From Peteryoungia ipomoeae (lineage in GTDB: Bacteria; Pseudomonadota; Alphaproteobacteria; Rhizobiales; Rhizobiaceae): a DNA stretch of 64,000 nucleotides. Position 1 is the stretch's first letter, and the number at the start of each line of letters is the position of its first letter. Shown here piece after piece: positions 59,341-64,000 of the stretch. The stretch lies in contig NZ_STGV01000008.1 in assembly GCF_004912165.1 (NCBI RefSeq), positions 62,001 to 126,000 on the forward strand. The letters run 5' to 3'. The notes beneath the pieces were generated by a model. It was not told where the DNA came from. It saw nothing but the letters and a program-made list of their open reading frames with translations, and made no database searches. A program made the position numbers and the translations under genes.

Positions 59341-60432
59341 ATGTCGCTCATCCATTCGGGACCTTCATTGCGGTTTGTCGCAGTGGCTTTGTTTTGCCTT
59401 TCCATGGTGACCCGGGTAGAGGCGCAGGCGCCCGTCGAGACGCCCACGCAGTCCGCTCCGACAGCGCCCGCCAGTGGACAGGCGGTTGCGCCTCAGTTGC
59501 CTTCTGATCCTGCTCGTCCAACTGCGGTCGAGCCCGTGGAAGCGCCGGCATCGGTACCCGCTCAAACTGCGGCACCCGTTGAAACTCCAGTGGCGCCGCC
59601 CGCTGTACCCGCGCCGGCTGCACCGCCCGCGGCACCATCCGCGCCGGCTGCAATGGACGTATCGCCGGCTACCGGCGCCGGCGTTCAGGCCGCTGAAGAA
59701 GATGCCGCCTTGCCGCATGATTTGTCCCCCGAGGGCATGTTCATGGCGGCGGACTGGGTGGTGAAAGCCGTCATGCTGTCGCTGGCCTTTGCATCTCTGG
59801 TCACATGGACAGTGTGGGTGGCAAAATCGCTGCAGCTGTTCGGCGCGAAGATCCGCGCCAACAAGGCCTTGAAGGCGATCAGCAAATCTCGCCATCTGGC
59901 TGATGCCTTGGCTGTCCTCGAGACGCGTCAGGGTGTCGTGGCAAGCATGGTACGCGCCGCGCAGCATGAAATGCAGTCTTCGGACGGCGCCATAGACCTC
60001 GCAGGGGGCGAGGGCGTCAAGGAGCGAGTGGCGTCGGCGCTCGCTCGTATCGAGGCGCGCGCGGGACGTCAGATGTCCAAAGGCACAGGCGTGCTGGCCA
60101 GCATCGGCTCGACGGCGCCCTTTGTCGGTCTGTTCGGTACTGTCTGGGGCATCATGAATTCCTTCATCGGTATCGCCGAGACACAGACCACCAATCTGGC
60201 CGTCGTCGCGCCTGGGATTGCAGAAGCGTTGCTTGCCACCGCCATCGGCCTCGTGGCCGCGATTCCGGCTGTCATCATCTACAACGTCTTTGCCCGTTCA
60301 GTGACAGGCTACCGACAGTTGCTGGCGGATGCCGCTGCCGGGATCGAGCGGTTGGTCAGCCGAGACCTCGACTATCGCAGAAGCGCCCTTGTCGCTGCAC
60401 GCGACAAGGATCACAGACACGCGGCGGAGTAA
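59341..60432 (+). CDS. exbB: TonB-system energiser ExbB with long Pro/Ala N-terminus
   Basis: The 363-residue inner-membrane protein has an N-terminal signal-like segment (residues about 10-30) and a Pro/Ala/Val-rich periplasmic region of about 90 residues. The ExbB/MotA core follows with three helices: [20 protein letters not shown] (about 138-160), [20 protein letters not shown] (about 255) and [20 protein letters not shown] (about 300). A GGGAGC site precedes the ATG. It forms the proton channel with ExbD to energise TonB-dependent receptors. exbD starts four bases after the stop. Confidence 0.94.
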   Translation: MSLIHSGPSLRFVAVALFCLSMVTRVEAQAPVETPTQSAPTAPASGQAVAPQLPSDPARPTAVEPVEAPASVPAQTAAPVETPVAPPAVPAPAAPPAAPSAPAAMDVSPATGAGVQAAEEDAALPHDLSPEGMFMAADWVVKAVMLSLAFASLVTWTVWVAKSLQLFGAKIRANKALKAISKSRHLADALAVLETRQGVVASMVRAAQHEMQSSDGAIDLAGGEGVKERVASALARIEARAGRQMSKGTGVLASIGSTAPFVGLFGTVWGIMNSFIGIAETQTTNLAVVAPGIAEALLATAIGLVAAIPAVIIYNVFARSVTGYRQLLADAAAGIERLVSRDLDYRRSALVAARDKDHRHAAE

Positions 60433-60436
60433 GATC

Positions 60437-60916
60437 ATGGCGGGCGGCATTCGCGACAACGGGTCCGGCGACGACCTTTCTGAAAACCATGAGATCAACG
60501 TCACGCCCTTTATTGACGTCATGTTGGTGCTGCTGATCATTTTCATGGTCGCAGCACCGCTCTCTACGGTCGATGTCAATATCGACCTGCCGGCATCGAC
60601 AGCGCAGCCGGCAAAACGGCCCGACGAGCCTGTCTATGTTTCCGTGAAGCAGGACATGTCGCTTGCGCTTGGCAATGACAGCGTAACGCGGGAAGCGCTT
60701 GGCGCTTCGCTCGATCAGCTGACATCCGGCGACAAGGAGACGCGGATCTTCCTGCGGGCAGACAAGGCCGTGGACTACGGAAGTTTCATGGAAGTCATGA
60801 ATGTCCTTCGCGATGCAGGATATCTGAAGATCGCGCTGGTCGGTCTGGAGCAGGTGCCGATGCCGCAGTCCGCAGCCGAGCCCGGCTCGCAGCCGCTGCC
60901 GGAGCCTAGCCCATGA
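60437..60916 (+). CDS. exbD: TonB-system protein ExbD
   Basis: The 159-residue protein starts at 60437 (MAGGIRDNGSGDDLSENHEI). A single N-terminal helix carries the proton-path Asp (VTPFIDVMLVLLIIFMVAAP), followed by a periplasmic domain (YVSVKQDMSLALGNDSVTRE, IFLRADKAVDYGSFMEVMNV). Length and layout are standard. It overlaps tonB by four bases. Confidence 0.94.
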   Translation: MAGGIRDNGSGDDLSENHEINVTPFIDVMLVLLIIFMVAAPLSTVDVNIDLPASTAQPAKRPDEPVYVSVKQDMSLALGNDSVTREALGASLDQLTSGDKETRIFLRADKAVDYGSFMEVMNVLRDAGYLKIALVGLEQVPMPQSAAEPGSQPLPEPSP

Positions 60917-61845
60917 ATGCCTATGAAGACCGTCGATCGGCTGGCCGGGTTCTGGGCGAATGGGTGCTCTGGACCGCTGCCTTCCTGACCATCGGGGCCG
61001 TGCATGCGGGCGCAGTTGCGTTTCTGATGCGCAGCCCGGAAGTCGTTGTTGCGGAAGGCGGGCCGCCGCCCGCCATCATGATCGAGCTTGCGCCTGAGCC
61101 GGAAGCGATCAACACCGAAGAGACGGACCTTTCGACAGACGAGGCTGACGCGGAGGAAGTCAAGACGGCAAGTACGGAGCCGATCGCTGAGCCGCTGCCC
61201 GAGCCTGTACCGGAACCAGAGTCGCTCCCCGAGCCGGAACCATTGCCGGAGCCAGTGCCAGAGGTCGCCGAGCCAGTGTTGGAGCCCCCGCCGATCGAGC
61301 CGGAACCCCTGCCGGAACCGGAGGAGGAGATCGATCCGATCGAAGAAATGGTAATGGCGCAGCTTGAGAATGTCGAGGTGCCCATTCCGCTGACACGGCC
61401 CAAGCCAGAGCCCCGCAAGGAGCCTGTCAAGAAAGTCGTGAAAAAGGAAAAGCCAAAGCCCCAGCAGCAGGCGTCGGTCGCGGCGCGAAAGGCAAAAGCG
61501 GAGGTTCAGCCTTCGACGCGGAACGCCGCATCCGCGGCCAGCAATGCCAGCGGGCGAAGCAGCGTTTCGCCGGCAAAGTGGCAGTCGAGACTGGCGTCGC
61601 ATCTGGAGCGTCGCAAGCGCTACCCAGCGGAGGCGCGGCGCAACCGCGAAGAGGGCACGGTGTATGTCCGCTTCAAGATCGACGATGGCGGCAATGTGCT
61701 GGCCGTTTCCGTCACGCGCTCGTCCGGTTCGTCGGCACTTGACGATGCCGTTCTCGACATGGTGCGCCGCGCTTCGCCGGTTCCCGCGCCTCCGCCAGGG
61801 GTCAACAAGACCATCACCACTCCGGTGCGCTTCAACATCCGTTGA
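60913..61845 (+). CDS. tonB: TonB energy-transducing protein
   Basis: The 310-residue protein has an N-terminal helix (WVLWTAAFLTIGAVHAGAVA) with the His of the S-x3-H-like face and a long periplasmic spacer of Pro-Glu repeats (about residues 90-140, such as EPLPEPVPEPESLPEPEPLP). A Lys-rich stretch and the TonB C-terminal domain follow (SRLASHLERRKRYPAEARRN, GTVYVRFKIDDGGNVLAVSV, SSALDDAVLDMVRRASPVPA). It spans the periplasm to TonB-dependent receptors, none of which are encoded in this window. The gene ends two bases before the convergent gene's stop. Confidence 0.94.
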   Translation: MNAYEDRRSAGRVLGEWVLWTAAFLTIGAVHAGAVAFLMRSPEVVVAEGGPPPAIMIELAPEPEAINTEETDLSTDEADAEEVKTASTEPIAEPLPEPVPEPESLPEPEPLPEPVPEVAEPVLEPPPIEPEPLPEPEEEIDPIEEMVMAQLENVEVPIPLTRPKPEPRKEPVKKVVKKEKPKPQQQASVAARKAKAEVQPSTRNAASAASNASGRSSVSPAKWQSRLASHLERRKRYPAEARRNREEGTVYVRFKIDDGGNVLAVSVTRSSGSSALDDAVLDMVRRASPVPAPPPGVNKTITTPVRFNIR

Positions 61846-61847
61846 GG

Positions 61848-63371
61848 TCAGGCAGGGGGTAGAAGGGCTGAAACCTGCCGAACCAGATGCAGGATGTCGG
61901 CTGTGCTCCCCAGTCTGTGCCAGGTTATATCACCGAGGTCACGGCTCAGTTGCAGCCGCAAAACATCGCCGTTGGCGTCAGAATCGCCGGCGGCTCGGGT
62001 TTGAAGCCTTTGCAGCAAGGTGTCCGTCGGGGCCTCAAGCCAGAGTCCCGTCATCGGGATGCCGAGCCGCTTCGAAAGCGCTTGAACGGCGTCTCTTTCG
62101 CTTTGCCGATCGAAAACCGCATCGATGATGACGCTTCCGCCTGCGGCAAGGATAGTCTCTGCCTTCTGGCGCAGTGTTTCATAGACCCTCGCCGAGACGG
62201 CGTGGGCATAGGCCCCGTCCGGTAATTTTTGACCTCTGGCTATGCCGTAGAGTGCGCGCCGCTGGCGGTCGCTTTCCAGTATGCGCGCGCCGGGCGCAAG
62301 GCCGAGCCCGGGTGCCAATGCTTCCGCCAGGGTTGATTTGCCGGTGCCGCTAAGGCCGCCGATTGCAACAAGTCGAGCAGGCTCAGAGCGCAACAGGGTT
62401 TCCGCGAGCTCCAGATAGCGCCAAGCTTCGGTGCGCAAACCCTCGGGCGGATCGGCCGCCTGCGCGATCTGGGTTGCTTCCACATGGGCACGAATTGCCG
62501 CGCGGACCGCCATGAACAGGGACAGAAGCGGATAACCTGCATCGTCGCCGGTTTTGTCGAAATAGCGGTTTGCGACCGCATTTGCCAGGTCCTCCTGCTG
62601 CCGATGCCAGAGATCCATGAGCAGGAAGGCCAGATCGTAAAGCACATCGCATACCGCGAGGGTGTCGTTGAAGTCGATGCAATCGAACATTCTCGGGCCT
62701 TCAGGGCCGAGAAAAAGGTTCCGCAAATGCAAGTCGCCATGGCAATGGCGGATTGCACCATTCCGTTCGCGACGGTCCAGGAGCGCATGATTGGCACGGT
62801 GCAACGCCCGGAATCTTTGATTGAGGCGCTGGATCTGGTCCGTCGGGAACACCGAAGTCGATTGAAAGGCCGCCTCGTTGATTGCGAGGACACCGGCCAG
62901 ATTGTCCGCGCCAGTTCCGTCATGCCTGATGTCAGCTGACTGGTGAAATGCGGCAATCTGTTCTGCCGTCGCTTCCATGAGTGGTTTGGTCAGACCATCG
63001 CCATCGGCCAGCCGGTCAAACAGCTGTTCCTGTGAAAAGCGGCGCATCTCGACAACATAGTCGAGGACGATGCCTTGGCCATCGAGGGCAAGCGAACCGT
63101 CCGCTTCTCGTGTCACGCTGCGGACGCCAAGATAGATCTCTGGCGCCGTCCGGCTGTTCAGGCGGACCTCTGCGAGGCAATAGGTCCGACGTAGGTCGAG
63201 CGTCGTGAAATCGGCATAGGGAAGCTTGACGGCGCGCTTCAGCTTGTAAGCGCGATCGCCCGCAAGAAACACGAGGGATATATGCGTCTCGATGATCTCC
63301 GCCGCGTCGGCACCAAAAGTTCCGGCGCTTGAGAGGAAAGCGATGACATCGGTCTGGCTGTCGACCTGCAT
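61848..63371 (-). CDS. Two-domain aminoglycoside-phosphotransferase-like / AAA ATPase kinase protein
   Basis: The 507-residue product starts at ATG 63371 (MQVDSQTDVIAFLSSAGTFG); a GTG 24 bases earlier lacks a ribosome site. Residues about 30-330 are an APH-like kinase fold with catalytic loop HCHGDLHLRNLFL and metal site MFDCIDFNDTLAVCDVLYDL. Residues about 345-500 are a P-loop kinase with Walker A GGLSGTGKSTLAEALA and DAVFDRQSERDAVQAL. Fused proteins of this kind (COG2187 plus COG0645) are conserved; substrates are unknown. It lies downstream of the aldehyde dehydrogenase on the same strand, separated by hairpins. Confidence 0.85.
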   Translation of the reverse strand: MQVDSQTDVIAFLSSAGTFGADAAEIIETHISLVFLAGDRAYKLKRAVKLPYADFTTLDLRRTYCLAEVRLNSRTAPEIYLGVRSVTREADGSLALDGQGIVLDYVVEMRRFSQEQLFDRLADGDGLTKPLMEATAEQIAAFHQSADIRHDGTGADNLAGVLAINEAAFQSTSVFPTDQIQRLNQRFRALHRANHALLDRRERNGAIRHCHGDLHLRNLFLGPEGPRMFDCIDFNDTLAVCDVLYDLAFLLMDLWHRQQEDLANAVANRYFDKTGDDAGYPLLSLFMAVRAAIRAHVEATQIAQAADPPEGLRTEAWRYLELAETLLRSEPARLVAIGGLSGTGKSTLAEALAPGLGLAPGARILESDRQRRALYGIARGQKLPDGAYAHAVSARVYETLRQKAETILAAGGSVIIDAVFDRQSERDAVQALSKRLGIPMTGLWLEAPTDTLLQRLQTRAAGDSDANGDVLRLQLSRDLGDITWHRLGSTADILHLVRQVSALLPPA

Positions 63372-63419
63372 TGGCTGTCCGCTGTTTTTGTTCACGGCGC
63401 AGTGTCGGCGATGCGTGCG

Positions 63420-63449
63420 CCAAAGACCAGAGCTTCGGGCTCCGTCTTT
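63420..63449. repeat. Hairpin upstream of the two-domain kinase gene
   Basis: CAAAGAC...GTCTTTG outer arms with inner GAGC/GCTC pairing around TTCGG form a long stem with one internal loop between the ALDH terminator and the next gene. Confidence 0.5.
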
Positions 63450-63463
63450 GGTGTAAAGAGAGA

Positions 63464-63490
63464 GGCCGGTGCTGATGGCACCGGCCCCTT
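63464..63490. terminator. Terminator downstream of the aldehyde dehydrogenase gene
   Basis: GGCCGGTGC (63464-63472) pairs perfectly with GCACCGGCC (63478-63486). The tail is CCTTTTG on the plus strand and TCTCTCTTTAC on the minus strand. It follows the ALDH stop at 63499. Confidence 0.78.
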
Positions 63491-63498
63491 TTGTCGTC

Positions 63499-64000
63499 CT
63501 ATTCGATGTCGAACTTGACGCCCTGCGCCAGCGGCAGGGTGCGGCCGTAGTTCACGGTGTTGGTCTGGCGGCGCATATAGGCCTTCCAGCTGTCGGAGCC
63601 GGATTCGCGGCCGCCGCCAGTTTCCTTTTCGCCACCGAAGGCGCCGCCGATTTCAGCGCCCGAAGGGCCGATATTGACGTTGGCAATACCGCAATCAGAA
63701 CCGCGGTCAGAGACGAAGGCTTCCGCCTCGCGGATGTCGTTGGTGAAGATCGACGAGGAGAGCCCCTGCGGAACATCATTGTTGAGGGCCAGTGCCTGAT
63801 CGAAGTCGCTGTACTTGATCACATAAAGGATCGGCGCAAATGTTTCCTCGACCACCGGTCCGCACTGCTGCGGCATCTCGACGAGCGCCGGACGCACGTA
63901 GAAGGCTTGCGCCGCCACATCCGCATGGACACGTTCGCCGCCATGAATGGTGCCGCCGTTGGCCTTGGCGGCTTCGAGCGCGTGCTGCATGCGGTCATAA
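63499..64000 (-). CDS. Aldehyde dehydrogenase (alpha-aminoadipate semialdehyde type), C-terminal part, cut by window edge
   Basis: The reading frame is open to the window end, and the residues before [20 protein letters not shown] continue the same fold (YDR), so the gene extends to the right. The 167 visible residues include the substrate/cofactor elements [60 protein letters not shown] and [20 protein letters not shown], characteristic of the ALDH7/AmaB group of lysine degradation. The catalytic Cys and Glu are upstream and not visible. Family assignment is good; substrate is inferred. Confidence 0.88.
   Translation of the reverse strand, partial: YDRMQHALEAAKANGGTIHGGERVHADVAAQAFYVRPALVEMPQQCGPVVEETFAPILYVIKYSDFDQALALNNDVPQGLSSSIFTNDIREAEAFVSDRGSDCGIANVNIGPSGAEIGGAFGGEKETGGGRESGSDSWKAYMRRQTNTVNYGRTLPLAQGVKFDIE

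Noticed and set aside
1..64000. tRNA, rRNA, CRISPR arrays, insertion sequences or prophage genes
   Set aside because: None seen on either strand; no spaced direct repeats, transposase motifs or cloverleaf-like sequences were recognised by reading.

Overview
The window looks like a chromosomal segment of a Rhizobiaceae bacterium (Rhizobium/Agrobacterium group). The support is family content: a NasS/NasT-controlled nitrate assimilation operon, BA14K, DUF3008 and DUF995-like proteins, HWE-family kinases, a LOV histidine kinase, an ExbB with a long Pro/Ala-rich N-terminus, EcfG-type (GGAAC-N16-CGTT) promoters and RIME-like palindromic repeats. No rRNA, tRNA, CRISPR array, transposase, integrase or phage gene was seen. 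Gene density and codon style look uniform, so this reads as core chromosome rather than an island.

Layout. 1-1095: left-edge fragment of an ECF sigma factor, divergent from a secreted DUF4394 protein. 1139-13811 (minus): nitrate module, transcribed nasT-nasS and then nrtA-nrtB-nrtD-nirB-nirD-nasA-cysG. A sigma-54 promoter, ANTAR-type hairpins and an intrinsic terminator lie in the nrtA leader. 14002-20944 (plus): LacI regulator, then an ABC importer (binding protein, two permeases, ATPase) fused by overlaps to a GDPD-family phosphodiesterase and an IMPase-family phosphatase. 21002-24554: two HWE/HisKA_2 kinases (one a LOV photoreceptor) facing away from a shared EcfG promoter region, plus a single-domain response regulator. 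24568-25251: BA14K protein. 25380-36645: sugar-acid catabolism (sugar-acid dehydratase, two dehydrogenases, FAD oxidase, GntR regulator, FAH-family dehydratase, TRAP transporter, EamA permease), tied together by three copies of a TTGTC-N-GAYAA operator. 37025-41945: small membrane ORF, Bax-inhibitor-like protein, ECF sigma/anti-sigma pair, acidic small ORF, TerC-like DUF475 protein, OsmC-like protein, small secreted protein. 42027-49558: pbpC and a very large alpha-2-macroglobulin. 49659-51863: LysR regulator divergent from glutaryl-CoA dehydrogenase. 52043-59198: PAS protein, GlgX, DUF3008, SDR, an EcfG-driven hypothetical, receiver protein, riboflavin synthase, PfkB kinase. 59341-61845: exbB-exbD-tonB. 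61848-64000: two-domain kinase/ATPase and the C-terminal end of an aldehyde dehydrogenase cut by the window edge.

How they work together. The nitrate genes form a complete uptake and reduction route (periplasmic nitrate binding, ABC import, nitrate to nitrite to ammonium, plus siroheme synthesis) with transcription initiation and antitermination control readable from the DNA. The importer plus phosphodiesterase plus phosphatase operon has the logic of an organophosphodiester scavenging pathway whose substrate is not known. The sugar-acid genes form one regulon under a GntR protein. General-stress (EcfG) promoters recur next to the kinases, the hypothetical protein at 56839 and probably DUF3008/glgX.
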